From: Spirodela intermedia
Lineage: Eukaryota > Streptophyta > Magnoliopsida > Alismatales > Araceae
Assembly (NCBI GenBank): GCA_902729315.2
Contig: LR746276.1
Span: forward strand, 3,144,169 to 3,208,168
Direction of reading: 5' to 3'
DNA: 64,000 bases
A program made the translations under genes and the position numbers. Positions 45,319-59,500 of the stretch are shown piece by piece. The notes beneath the pieces were generated by a model that was not told the origin of the DNA, did not search any database, and worked only from the letters and a program-made list of their open reading frames with translations. Every line of letters starts with the position of its first letter. Position 1 is the first letter of the stretch.

Positions 45319-48300
45319 ATGGTCTCAGTAGAGTTTGAAGGTGATTATCCTCGTATGAGGCAGAACAAAAGCTCAGAACAGTCTAAAAAAGCATTCCTTC
45401 GAGGTCGGTCCAACACTGATCCATTTTTACTCAATTCACTTACATGCATTGTTGTTGTTGTACTAATATTCACTGCTTACGTTGTTGTCGTGCTCAATAC
45501 TTTCCTGCCTTAGGTTGAATGCCACTTAGTGAGATTTTGAATTCTGAAATGGCTTAGAACGAATCTGACTTAAAAAGGATCATGAATTGGATGGTTCATG
45601 TTGAAAATGCTTTGTGAACTATGTCGGATATATTTTCCTGTCTAATCAGTTAAGTTTTACTTTGGGAACGTCATGAAGATCGTAATGTTGATTACCATGC
45701 AATTCTTATAATATTCCATTCGGGCTCTTACAATTTTTAGTCTTTCCCTCTTATGGCCGGTATAATAGGTTGAACGCTTCATTTAAAAAGAGGAGGGGAT
45801 CTTAGTTCTCAGGGATTCAGCTGTAGATGGGAGAAAAATGGTCAGCTCGTGGAAGATCCTGTGATCTAAGCTTATATCTCGGTCTTTTCTTCTAAATTCC
45901 GTTCATATTGATTCTTTTTTCAGGTGGGAAATTCCCTTGTATTCTTTCACTTTCCTCTGGGAATTTTGATGCCATGTCGGCTACACTCTGCATACATTTC
46001 ACCTTTGTTGTTCTGGGGAAAATATTTTTTTATCTGGGAAAACAGACGAATGTAGTTGGGTAAACTTCAAATTGGCGTTTGATAATCATTTCCAGCCACC
46101 ACCCAACAAAACTAACTTTTGAAGAATTATATTGTAGTGTTGAATTCCATTGCATTTTGAAATGCTATGGAGAGTGGTGAACTGTTGCAAAATAGAATCA
46201 CATCAGTACATGCTACATATTTAAATTAAAAGGCTACTTGGTACTGTTTGCTTTAATTCTGAAATATCTTTTGAATTTTGATGCTCTGAGTTCTCCTTTA
46301 TCTATAAATTAAACCCGAAATTCTATTTTTGATACACATTTGGATGACTTGCTTTCTAATCGAGTGTCATGAAGAAATGCAAAATTCTAGAAATAATTTA
46401 AAATAATTTCTTTTGTTGGTTCTTTTACTTCAGGAGATGTTCCTTGTTACGTTTTATCCTAACTTGGGGGTTTACTACTCTTGAAGCAACTAATAATTCT
46501 CCTCATTCCAATGCACGTGGCAAAGGAATTTGATCCTTTTATTATAAAAACTATTTGGATCTTGTTAAATGAGCTTTCTTGCCCTCAGATAGCAACTGTG
46601 CCGTATAATGTTTTTCCATACATTTTAAATTTCGATGAAGAACTGTTTCAGCAAGAATTTTGTTTTCTGGTACTGTAATAGGATTTTAGATTGTAGATGT
46701 CATTCTTTTCCATTGGATTGTAATCTTTTCTCTATCAGAGTCGTTCATTCACTCGTTCCTACCACTTCATCTTTTCATGATTTGTGCGAAGATGACTTTT
46801 TTTCTTATGCTATGAGATGAATGAGAAAACCAATGTTCTGTGTGCTTGTCAGAATAATGTAGATTTTATGCATTTTCCCTTATTTTAATGTTGATTCTTT
46901 TGTTCCTGTATATCATGAGCATGCTAATTTTATTATGTTTCCAATCATGTTTGACTCTTGTAGATGCAAGTGTTCCTGTCTTCTGGTTTGGCACATCAAA
47001 CATTTCTGATCGTGATTGGTGTTTGGGTTTTCCACGTGCTAGTGAGGAACAATGTTTACTGGATTCTCTTCTTCTTGCACAGGTATATATTCTTGATTTT
47101 CATACCTTTTGCATTTATCTTTTACTAGTCATCAAATAGTTCTTAGATGAGATTGAGACTGAAAAGGAAATGGGGAGCTGGAGGGAGACGAGGAGCGGAA
47201 GTGAAAGAGGAAATATGGTGATGCTGATGGACGGGTAATGGTGAAGTTTAGTGGATGAGGTGAAGAAGGAACAAGACAAGAAAAGTGGGAGATGAGACAG
47301 AGTACATAAGAATAGCAGGAAGAGTAGGTGCAGAATGAAAAATCAAATATGAAGGAGAAGGATATCTCCCTGAACCACCCAGTGATTACAGAGATCCGAG
47401 AGGGCATCCTTATGTTCTATTTACCTTCCAACGGCCTACTTTTTTGTAATTTTTTCTTGTGATTATTTTTGCAGTGGGAAGATCGTGCACTGAAGGGCCT
47501 TCTCAGATATGATGTGAACTCCTGTGAAACCAAGGTATTCTTTTGCGCATAATTCTACATGTAGTATTATGTAGATGCTTGGATTTGCCTGAGAAAGGAT
47601 TTTTACTTAATTTTTCTGAGGTCTTTTTGATGATTTTATAGGTCGTCGTTGGAGGGAAAAGTTTCATCGTCCTGTTGAACGAGAGTTGGAATGCGAACTC
47701 CTTTAAAGAAGATCAGGCCAAAGTGAATCGAACAGACTGTGTAAAATTTAACCATGCGAAGCCTGATTTTGAGGATTTGCTGTTCTGTGTTGCGGACGGA
47801 GATAAGGACAGTCCTGAGATTGTCTCTTCAGCAACAATTCCACTGGATGGCATGTTCATTGTTATTAATGTGAGGATCCCAATTCCAAAGATGGCATCTT
47901 ATTGTTATTAATGTGAACAATAGAGCTAACTTATTGCACAGTGCATTTGGATTCTTAACTTGTCATTATTTATTTATTTTTTGCTTTGAAGGCGAACCCT
48001 GTTGAGTATGGACATATCTTCATAGTACCTTGCAATTTATATCAGCCACCAAATGCTACTGACAAGAAATCCTTGGAGTTTGTCCTTCGGTTTTCTTCCG
48101 AAGTAAAGAACAGCACCTTTTATGCATTCTATGACCGTCCTTCCTCGAGTTCTCACCTGTACTTTCAGGTAAAGTGATCCTACCCCATCATGGTTGATTT
48201 CCTGCTCTCCTCCACTTGTGAATTTATATTTCATGTGGCGTTGACAGAGTTGTTAGAGTAAATTCCCAGTATTTCGAATTGGTTTTTATTTTTGTTCATC

Positions 48301-49276
48301 ATGTTTGCTAATTTATATCTAGATAAAACATCAAAATAGACGATCGTAACTTTTCCTCACATTGGCACATACCGGAATGGTGGCCATCTTTGAACTATAA
48401 TCTACACTGCAAAGTAAGCACTCAAGATCCCAGAAGTTAGCCATCAAATCTAGTTGGAGAAGATATTGCTAACTCTATGATCTTATGTTATTAGGTAGCA
48501 TACTCCATTGACTCTTTGTCTCCTCTTGTGTAACGTGCATGGACTTGCAACATTTTTGGATTATGATCACGGACTTATCTACATAAATGGTTCCTTCGTG
48601 GTAATTCGTAGCTGAGAATAGATGGGATGTTTTTGTAACCACTTGAAGAAAACTAGATTGCCACTCCTGTTCATGCAATGCCAGTGATCCCCATCTGCAG
48701 GCCTGCTACTTCCCAAATCCATTTCCTGTGGAGTTCACGCCTATTATTCCATTCTTTGGAGAGGAAGGAGGCATACAAATCTATGAGCTCGCGGACTACC
48801 CCACAAAGGCTCTGGTGTTCATCGGCAAGGAGCATCAATCACTTGCCCGCAAAGTTAGTGAGATTTGCTCTCATCTAGAGAGAGAAAACACTCAATTCAG
48901 CTTGCTGGTTTCCGACTTTGGCTTGAAGGTTTTCCTGTTTCCTCAGGTAAACATTGAAACGCTTCCGAGTTCTGAGGCTCTGGAATCCTATAATTTCCCC
49001 TCTGCTTAGAAAATATTTGGTTGCTGGAGTTTTCATGCCCGTGAGGGGCCGAAACTGATCTCCGATGGCGTTCATGGCTTGGCTGGCCAGGTTCTGGAAC
49101 CCGGCCATCCCCACCTTGCGGCGTGGGAGTGTGGGGGCCACCTGGTGTTCACCGATCAGGCGGACCTCGACAAGGCTACAGAGGGGGAGATATGGAAACA
49201 TCTGGCTGAGGTCTCTGTCACTGACAGCTGCTTTGAAGAACTGAAGCTGATCTGCTGCAACACCGCTGCTGGCTGA
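45319..49276 (+). CDS. VTC2/GDP-L-galactose phosphorylase-like protein, HIT motif altered
   Basis: Seven coding exons: 45319-45403, 46964-47082, 47475-47534, 47642-47869, 47992-48168, 48701-48946, 49010-49276, giving 393 aa (VTC2 is about 440). True VTC2/VTC5 enzymes convert GDP-L-galactose to L-galactose-1-phosphate in ascorbate synthesis. Shared blocks are LLLAQWEDRALKGLLRYDV-S-CETK, INANPVEYGHIFIVP, FNLLVSD-G type (FSLLVSDFGLKVFLFPQ) and a late AAWECGGHLVF block, in family order. The HIT catalytic segment is HLYFQ (residues 219-223), where active GGP has H-x-H-x-Q. The second His, the nucleotidyl-accepting residue, is Tyr (codon TAC at 48160-48162). The protein may therefore be catalytically inactive or have another role. 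The reading frame is intact and all splice sites are canonical, arguing against a simple pseudogene. The first exon (28 codons) is the least certain. Confidence 0.8.
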
Positions 49277-50565
49277 GTCGGTCTCACTCACTGTGCCTTC
49301 AGTTCCTCTCCGAATTTATGCTTCGTGTATTAAAAAAAATTAATAGACGAGGACCATCTCTGTCCATCTCCACTGCCGATGTGGGCAGTGTAGAATATAC
49401 CTGAGGTGAGTGGTATCTTGCTTGGGGTTGGGGTTGGGGAGAGGGGGGGGGGGAGATTCCATCTCTTTGTCCCTCTTCGTTGTGTTGAACGACTATGTTG
49501 ACAGTCGGGTGGTTATTAGTTGCTGTTTCTGGTTTTCAAAACGCATTTTGTGATTGTTACTTGTGTTCTTGATCTATATTTGGGAGGTCAGCAGAGACCA
49601 GACCAGAGTTTGTTTTTACGCGGCAGTACGCTGAGCCTGAGTTGTTGCCGTGCTCTGTGCTTGCATAGGAGAGGCTGAAAATTGCAGCCTTCGCCCGTTG
49701 TCGGAGCGACGCTGATGACTAATTATATTACTTTCTCACTCATTTGACTTTCAGGGGAGGGTCGTCATGCCACACGAGGGCAGAAATTATTAGATTGATT
49801 TCTCACTCATTTGACTTTCCCGAGGCAGATGCTCCCGGGGGGATTCTAATCTCCGAGATGATCTTTACTGCAAATCTTCTAATCCTAGCATGCATCTCAT
49901 CCTCGTCAATCCTTGGTAAAGCTCTTGTAGATCAGATCATCCGACAAGATCTTCTAGTCTTGGGTTCGTCTAGATTCTCTCTTTCGCCACTCGGGCATAA
50001 TTAGTGGGGTGATTAGACGCCAAGCTCGTCTGTTAATGCTCCTGACTATTATTATTATTATTATAATTTTTCATGTATAAGAAATTGTAAAAATGATTGT
50101 CTCCACTTGATTAAAATATAGTTTAGTTGACAAGTCAATCGGAGGGACGTACCGTTGCATCGTAACTGACCCTGACGGAGCACCAACGCGATTTGCAGGC
50201 ACTTTCAGGCGGAGGTGCGGGGGTGGCCTTTCAAGGTCCAAGCTTTCCTCGCTAGTGTTAGATAAGCGTGTACACTCCCCGTTGGAGGGCTGGTCAATAG
50301 AGGTCGACCTGAGCCGGGCACCTAATCGAGCCCCTTCCTATCCTTCCCCACTCGGAAGGAGGCCGAGAACAGCTGAGATTTCGCTGCCTGCCTCAGTCAC
50401 AGCAGATACCGTTGTTGGGGGCGACACCCAGGAGGAAATTTCTTCTTGGAAACCAACAGAGTAGAGATCGTGAGCAGTAGTGATCTGGGTGCTCGTTTTG
50501 ATGATTCCGGTGACCTCGTCGGCGCCTGACGTGGCTCGCAGGTGAATTCTTTGCCGGCACCCGCG
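49277..50565. other. Intergenic: VTC2-like 3-prime end / RING-CH promoter
   Basis: Contains the VTC2-like 3-prime UTR, a G-rich run near 49443-49454, a 21-base direct repeat (TTTCTCACTCATTTGACTTTC near 49732 and 49799), an ATT repeat near 50047-50063, and a GC-rich final 400 bp leading to the next start codon. The 86-codon frame 49744-50004 crosses the direct repeat and has no recognisable domain. Confidence 0.5.
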
Positions 50566-53500
50566 ATGGAGAGTTCCGGGGCTCCCGCCGAAACCGCCGT
50601 CAGATTGGAGTGCCCCGAGGTGAGCCTTCTCTTGGTCCTGCTGCCCTCATCAGTGTTCGTTTTTCTTTTTTTCCTTCCTTTCTTCCTTTCTTGCCGCTGC
50701 TCCAGGCGTGGCCCTGGTGGAGGCTCTGCTCAGTAATTTATTGATTTATTTCTTGGGAAAGGGAATTTTTGCATCCACAGTCCTGTTTTATATTCTTTCC
50801 TCTGAAAGAAAGGATTTGTGAATGACCTTTATTTCGATGATTATTTTTTTGCATAGTCCATGTTATGATTGTGACATATGCTCATGCAATACTTCTTCTA
50901 GCCACATCTGTAAGGCTAGTTCATTCAATCCCTGCGTCATAACCTCTTTCTAAGTCGCCTTTATATTTTTTTACCACCTTTTTTTTGCTCTTAGGAGCTA
51001 TGCTCATGCTAGTTACAGTGTATACATCGAGGATGATTCCATAAGATGAACATCGACATATTAGCATCCCCTGCCCATTCTTGAATCCGTTTGACCAAAG
51101 GGTCTTGACGACTTTGCAGGCATTGAACCTGGATGAGTGCAATGGTGGGGAAATTCAGCCAGCTGCAAGGTCTAGGCGGTCTCCAAACTTAACCACATTA
51201 CAGATACCCGCAAGACCATCAGGAAACCCATTGCCCGCACCCACAAGAGTCAGCACTCTGTCTCTAGCCACTCCAACATCCACACGATCAGGATTGCCTC
51301 CTCGACCCAATTCCACTAGAACGAAGGGATCTGTGAGAAACTTGAATCTGCAAAGGAGCTTTCCAATGAAAAGCTTGTCCCTCGAGAGTGAAAAGTCTGG
51401 CCTGCTCGCTTCTGGTGCATCTCCACTTGAGGAACCTCAGGATAGGCCTTCGACTTCACGGTCAATTTCTCTCACTCAGGTGTTTTTGTCTGCAAAGACA
51501 AAAAGAACGCTTTCTCTGCCTGTCACACGAGTTGCAGGTGCAGATAATGTGCCTGAACAGGATGGGCATGCAATCAATCTCTCTAGATCGGATGTAAGTT
51601 TCCTGTGTCATTTTTATCTACTGATGCATACTTACATGCTGGCCTTTAATCATTGCTTTTACGCTGAAGGATGTGGTGCCTTTTACTTAATGAAGCACAC
51701 TTTAGAGGAGAAAGTCCCAAATTTTGGAATTGGGCTTTTTTGATTCGTTCATCTTCTTTTCTTCTTCTTTTTAACTGCGCTAGTTAATAATGCTATTCAT
51801 GTGGGATACACCACACATGTGACTGATTTCTAGAGAAATCAGCAAATGCTAATATAAATGAAGGGTGGCCAACTTAAATGCATATCCTATATGGGTAGTC
51901 ACAGTAAGACTATGATTGCAGTTAGGGTCAATAGTAGGATGCGTTGCTTTCAAAACCAGTCTAAGATCTTAAGAAGCATGGAAATGTCCTCGAACTAGAG
52001 TAATTGTTTATGATGTGTTTAGGGTGGCCTAGAGTTGGAGATGAGGTGGTGGGGCTGGTGGTGACATAGGGACAAGCATAACTAGCAATAAAAGATGTTT
52101 GATGGAAAATTAGATGAGTGGTCTAGAATAGGATTGATAATGATTACCTTGATCTCGTAAACAGAGACTTATAGCTGATGATTGTGGAGTAAACAGCTAA
52201 TCAACTATGTTTCTCTTAGAGGTGTAGAGATCCCACTTAGCCTAAAGGAATGTAAAAATCAAATAAGGATGAACTAACCCTCAACTTCATGCATTGGGAC
52301 CCTAGTTTCTCCACGGAGAAGGACCTTCAAAACCTTTTGGGGAAAGAGTTAGGAGGATAATTTTCTTCATGTAGACTCCTAATTATAGGAACAATATGAG
52401 GCCTTTGGCTCTTATTTATGGTCTTAAAATCCCAATAGCTTCCTAATGTAGCCCAAGACACAAGTTGAAGTGTTAACTTCGAATTTAGGCCGCCCACTTA
52501 TTTTGAATTTGGGCCATAAAGTGAAAAGTGTAAGAAAGGGAGCCCACATATGTCACTAGTGGGTTGGAGGTTCGAATTTAGGCCCACTTTATGTCCTTTC
52601 ACTTCTAGAAGGTACTTTATGTCTCATTTCTTCTAAAAGAGACTTTAATGTGGTTCAGTCTGTATTTAAGATCTGTTTAGGATCTCTGATTGTCAGATTT
52701 TGTACCTAAGATCTGCTTAGGGTCTTTCACCGTCAGAGTTTGCTTTAGGTCATGTCAGAGTATTTTTAGAAGATTTGTCTAAGATCTCAGTCTGTTAGAG
52801 TCTGTTTTAAGTCATTTCAGAGTTAGTCAGGCTTTGTCCCTAGGATATGTCAGGATCCTTTTTTTGGGGAGCGCCCAATCTCCTTTCTAGACCTATATAA
52901 AGGTCTCCATTGTAACCTGAGGTACTCACTTTTTTTAGTTGAATCAGTTTTCTCTATTGTAAGAACCTTTCCCTCTTGCTGGTGTATTTAGGCACCCCCT
53001 TGTGGATTCAAGAGTTAAAGACTCCAAATCTGTGGATTCAGAGGCAGGTTTCTTCCCCAAGATTAGAGCTTTGTGGATTCAAGCCCATATCTTGTTTATC
53101 TTCCGTGTTACTACTGCATCACTTCCATAACTAATGGGGTGGAATTTCGGCTTTAAAGTCTTCGAAAAAGAAGTGAAAACAGTTGGAATATTCTAGGGTC
53201 TTTCATAAACCTCAATTACTTCTAGAAACGACTGAAATAGTTAAAGGTAAACTTTGACTTAACAACCAAAGAAAATCAGCAAAAGAAATCCCATTATGTT
53301 ATTCACTAAATCTAACTATGTGCTTCCTTGATTGGTGCATGACTAACTCTGATTTCCTCTTCAGTTATCATCAGATAATACATTTATAACTTGAGATGTA
53401 GGAGATGTCGTCTTACCCCAGATTTGTATTAGATGAGTTGATCCCGCCTTTAATTTAATTTGTTGCAGCTTCAGATCAGATAATAAGTGCTTGTGGGGTG

Positions 53501-56500
53501 CAAATAATGACAAGAGTGAAGATGATCATAACTCCGTACTCTTTCCATTCATTTTTTGAGACAGATCGGTGATGAATCTATTATGAACCTCTTGAGATTT
53601 GGGTGAATCTATGCTCTAATCTTACCTTAGACGTGGCTCCACTTAGGAAATCAACTCTTCTATTGTATAGACGAATCAGACTGAACAATTGAAAATGAAA
53701 ATTGGAAAGACAATAGATGTTTGTAGATAGTAGGGTGAGTTCCTGAGGTCGGATAGATCCTCAAGAGAGCCTGAATCAGACCTCCTCAAGGACAGATCTC
53801 CTACACCACTCTTTGTTTTCTTCCCACCCCTTTCTTATTTCGGCCTCTTCTATATTTACAGGCCCTAGTACATTATTTTGTCGTGGTCCCCCCTCAACAT
53901 GGGGGTTTAGGTCGTCTTGTGTAGATGACAGTTGGCTTCGTAACATTACTTCTCCCCATGAGTTTCACCTTGTCCACAAGGTGAGATGTAGGGAATTGCC
54001 AAAGCAATGTTGATATTGTCATCCATGACGATTCAAATGCTAGAAGATGTTTTCATAAAACTAATACCTCTGTGCCTTGAGGAGTTGACCTGTGAGCTTT
54101 TATTCCATCTGAAATTAGTATCCATTCCTAATCTTCTAATAGTGTTGGGGGAACTAATTGGCTTTTGCTGTTTGTTCTGAGTGTCTTCTTGAGTTGAAAT
54201 ATATGGAACCGGATGAACAACTGAATGGTTCGACAATTAGAGTTTATATGCCATTGGCCCAATTCTTTCCATAATAAGATACGGACCAAAATAGCGAGGG
54301 TTTAACTTTTTGTTTTCCTTTTTCGCTAGAGATCTCATCCGATATGGTTTGATCTTGAGGAATACCAAGTCACTCACCTCTAATTCAACTTCTCTATGAT
54401 GCTTATTTGTATTAAACTTCATCCTCAGTTGTGCCTTGTGCAAGTTGAATTTTAGAATCTTGAGGATAGCATCTCATTCCGAGAGTAGTTGATCGATAGC
54501 ATCAAGTGGTGAAGGGGATGTCCCATATTTGATAAGTTTTGGTGGGTCCTTGCCATATATCACTCGAAAAGGAGTCATTTTAATAGAAGAATGATAGTAA
54601 GTATTGTAACTATATTCTGCCCAATGAAGCCATAATTTTCACTGCTTTGGTTTATCAAGTACCGCACATCTCAAGTAATTTTCTAAGCATCTGTTGACTA
54701 CTTCAGTTTGTCCATCTATTTGAGGGTGGTAAGAAGAGCTGAATTTGAGTTTAGTTCCCTGTACTGTGTAGTTCACGCCAAAATGTACTTAAGAATATTC
54801 GTCCCCTGTCGGAGACAATTGTCTTTGAAAACCCATGAAGTCTTATGATTTCCTTGATGAATAATTATATGATCTCCATGGATGATGTAGGGTAATGAAA
54901 TGACTGTACTTGCTTAATTTATCTACCACTACTACTAATATGGCATTCGACCCATATAATTTGGGCAAGCCTTCGATGAAATCCATTGAAAGGTCTTCCC
55001 ATATTTGGGTAGCTATAGGCAATGGCTACAAAAGTCCTGCTGGTGATAGTGAAGAAGATTTACATTGTAAGCAAGTAAGACAATTGTTGATATATGCCTT
55101 TATATCTCTTCATTCCTTGCCAATAGAACTGTTGTGAAATTCTATGATATGTCTTCTGAAACCTAAAATGACCCCCCACCGGGCTGTCATGAAATAATTG
55201 TAAACATTTACTAATTAAAGAGAAATGTGTGGGAAGACCTTTCTTTATATAGTAAGGATCCATTCTTCAAATAATATAATTCGTTTGCTGTATCTCCTTT
55301 AAACAATGAGGTTTTAATCTCTGTAAGCCTAGCGTCTTCATCCACTACTAGTCGAATAGCTTCAAGATGAATGGAGTGATGTGCTGTTGCCTCATTTAGT
55401 TCAGCTTGCAGTAATAATAGACATTGGGATAATACATCTGCGGCCTTATTGTTCTTTCCTTATATTTATTTTCAAAACTATAGCCCATCAATTTCACCAA
55501 CCAATTATAATATTCAACATGGATTTTCTTCTATTCAAGTAAGAATTTAAGACTATTGAGAAGGTAGTCTTGTCATTAGTCTCTCGGTGGGGCAGTGATA
55601 TGATCTGCTTTAGAAGCCCTTAACATTTAAATATTTAATTTCATGATTTTGCTATCAGCATTTGGCATGGCTTACTCTGTTATCTTTTCACTCTCTCGAA
55701 AGTTCCATATTCCTCTGTCATTTCTCCCATAAATGAATTTTTCTCATTGATGTGTATGCTTTTAGAAGTTCCATATTTCCCTCTCTTTGTTGTGGAAATT
55801 GGTTCTAATCAATGGAGTTACTCTTCAAGCGCCATACTTTTCCTTATCGTTATTAGTGAAATGGGTTCTTCTGATTTAATGAAGTTTCTTGCCTTATTGG
55901 TGTCTATTTGCTACATACATGCTCTTTGCAGAAAGTCGAATTGAAGAGTCACATTAGACGGTCAATGTCAGAGCCCAGAAATGGTAATCAAATCAGACGT
56001 TCAATGTCGGTCCCTGGGAATATGAAAGGTGGAACCTTGCACCGCATGTATTCCCTGGGAGGGTGGATCCGTGTGATTCCAGCTACTCCATGCCCTATTG
56101 GTGTGCATGCCTCCTCTACGAATGACATCATATTGTCAGAGGCTGGTACTTATTCTCCCACCATATTCCCCTTAATATAAAGCTCTTGTATGATCATGTA
56201 CATTCCTCTTTATATGAAATCTTGAAAGCATATTATTCCTTCCGAGAAGATTCAAGCTTCAGTCAGCCAATGATTCTTGTTACATTTTCTTCTTTTTCCA
56301 GGAACTCAAGATGATGGCGAAGACATCCCCGAGGAAGATGCAGTATGTAGGATATGCTTTGTTGAACTAGCAGAGGGAGGGGAAACTCTCAAGATGGAGT
56401 GCAGCTGCAAGGGTGAGCTAGCCCTCGCTCACAAGGAGTGCGCTGTGAAATGGTTCAGCATTAAGGGCAACAAGACATGTGACATCTGCAAGCAGGATGT

Positions 56501-59500
56501 TCAGAACCTACCCGTAACATTAACAAGAATACAGACCACCTCTGGTCGTAGGCAACCATCAACTGGTGTCCGTCAAAGACAGGCAGGCCGACACAGGTAT
56601 GAGAAGAAGAATCAATGGGTTGTTCCACATTCCTTCCTAATTGAGATTTGATATTCTTCGAAAATATTGATAGCATGGAGTTTCTTCCACGAAAAACAAT
56701 TAGCATATAGACATCAAAAGCTTTTTCTAAAAAGAAGGAGTTGGACATGGAGGTCCACAATGCCCTTTTTCTCTTTGCTTTTTGAGAGTTTGTGTCAAAT
56801 TTTTGGTTATTATCATCCTCCGCTGTTGTGTAAAATGCATAAACCATTGTAGTTATGAAGTTCTTTGAATTTTAGTTAATAGAAAGCTTTATAAACTCTT
56901 GAGTGAATATTTACTAGAAATTCTATGTTAGCTTTTAGAAATTGTGCTGGACTTTGATCATCTCTGAACACCTCCCTTCCTTCTTGTCTATGCTAGCAGT
57001 GAACACGAGAGAGAGAGAGAGACACGAAAAGAAGAAGGCCAAAGCCCTAAATTTCATCACACTCTAATGCTTACATGTTGGTTGCTATTTATACTGACTA
57101 GCTGTTATGAAATGAGAGGGTAAACCGGACTGGTTCAATTTGAACCAGTTCAGTCTATTGTTTTGTTTGAAGGTATGATGGACAGGAAAATAAAGGACAA
57201 AATAATAAATGAAAAAATTATTTCTAACACTCCCCCTCAAGCTGGTGAATGTATATTGTCCATTCCCAGTTTGAACACAAGATGATAACATATGTTACCG
57301 TGTAGTCCTTTTGTGAATATATCTACAATTTGATCAGTTGTAGGCATATATAGAGTACATATCTGTCCACTATCTATCTTCTTCTTTATGAAGTGGCGAC
57401 CAATCTCTATGTGTTTAGTTCTGTCATGCTGAATAGAGTTGTGAGCAATATTGATCGCCGATTTATTATCACAATAAAGCTTCATTGGACCATGTATATT
57501 GATCTTCAAATCCTTCAATATAATATTGACCCATAGAATCTCTTACCCCTTTTCAAATCCTTCAATATGTATATTATTATAATAAAGCTTCATAATGTTT
57601 TTTTAGTACATTCTCTTACCCCTTTTCGAAGGGTAATAGGTAGGGCTTCATCAATAGGTAAGGTGCTGGTCTGGGATGTCTCATTTGACTCATCCTAGGA
57701 GGATTCTTGAACATGCACAAATTCTGGAGTATTCTCTTTTTTTTCTGGAATATACTTGGCCAAATCTTCCTCTTTCAAGGTATACATTAGGAGTAGATTC
57801 AAGAATAGGTGGTTCGATGGGAGCCATAGTGAGGTCTGGTAATGAATTGGCAATAAGTAAAAAATTTAATTATGGATCCTCTAACATTTGAATCTTATCA
57901 TGATGATCTGATGTGTTATAGTATGCTCCTCATTGAAGGTAACATCCCTTGAAATAAAAAATTTCTTTGTTGGAGGATAATAGCAACGATATCCTTTTTG
58001 TGTTTGGGAATATCCTACAAGAATACATTTTAGAGTTCTAGGATCTAATTTGTCCCTATGTTGTTCATGAATATGAACAAATGCTGTACAACCAAATATT
58101 CTAGGTATGAGGTTCGTTTTCAATGGAATATGAGGATAAAAGAAGAAAACATGTCAACTGAGCTTTTAAAATTCAAAGATTTAGTTGGTAGACGATTTAT
58201 AAGGTGGGCAGTCATAAGAATTCCCTCACCTTAAAAATATTTTGGTACGTTGTTTTGAATAATGAGAGCTCTGGTCATCCCTAACAGATGACCATTTTTC
58301 CGTTCAGCCATTCTATTTTGTTAGGGTGTATAGACATATGATGATTTGTGTACTATACCTTCTTTTTGAAAGTAAGAAGTTAAAGTATGATTGAAGTAAT
58401 CTTTAGCATTATCAGATCTAAACCTCTGAATTGTTGTCTCAAATTGTGTTTTTATTAAAGAATAAAATTATATGAGTGCCATACTTATATCAGATTTATT
58501 TTTAAGCAAATAAATCCACATCATCCTTGCACAGTCATCAATAAAGGTGATAAACCACCTAGCTCCACTTGTGTTAGGTGTTGGTGAAGGCCCCCATATA
58601 TTGCTATGAACATGAAAAAAAGGTATTGAACAATTCATATTATTTTTAGGAAATGGTATTTTTCAATGTTTGGCAAATTCACATACTTCACACTTGAATT
58701 CAGAGGTGTTCAAGTTGTGAAACAAAGAAGGAAACAAACTCTTCAGAATCAAAAAAGAGGGATGTCCTAATCTTTGGTGTTGAAGCCAATTTTTTTCACT
58801 GTTTGACAGGTCAGGGTTCTTGGGAATATTGTTTTGATCTACTGCAATGTTTGATTGGCTTGCTAATAGAGTCCACTTCATTCTCTAGCACGTCCAATCG
58901 TCCTCCTAGACATTTTGTCAAAAAACAGACAAGTATTAGGATCAAACACATTACCTAGGTCATGTGTGAGTTTGTTAATGGAAATTTGGTTGGTGGTTAA
59001 CATAGGAATATGAAGTACATTTTTCAAGGTAATATAAGGTGATAGGCAAATGTTTCCTATCCCAGCAACCGTGACTGAGGAGCTAACAATTATGGTAATT
59101 TTTCTATTGCTTGGACAAGGATCATATGAGTTAAATAGATGGGAGACATAGGTCATGTGTTATGTGGCTCCTAAATCAATGATCTAGGGTGAAGATTTAC
59201 TATTTGTTGAGGCACTGAATTCAAGAAAAGTTGAAGACTTACTTGAATAGTTAAATGAATATGAAGCTTGTAATACTTGAGCTTGTGGAACTTCTTCTAT
59301 GGCAGCTGAGGTATTTACTTTCCCTTGTTGGACAACAAATATATGTGCTTGATTTTCACTCTTTTGTTATCCCTTCTTTTGTGCCCATTCATGACTTTGA
59401 GGCCTTCTGTGTAATTTATAACACCTGTCAATTGTGTGCCTTGCTTTCTTGCAATATGTACACCATAACTTGTCTCTAAAATCATTGCTAGAAGTCCTCT

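Noticed and set aside
45319-45513. 64-aa stand-alone small membrane protein
   Set aside because: Only the first 28 codons join in phase to the VTC2-like exon 2 through a GT donor at 45404; the hydrophobic remainder is intron translation.
47132-47407. 91-codon minus-strand frame in a VTC2-like intron
   Set aside because: Ser/Phe/Pro low-complexity translation of a GA-rich intron; no domain.
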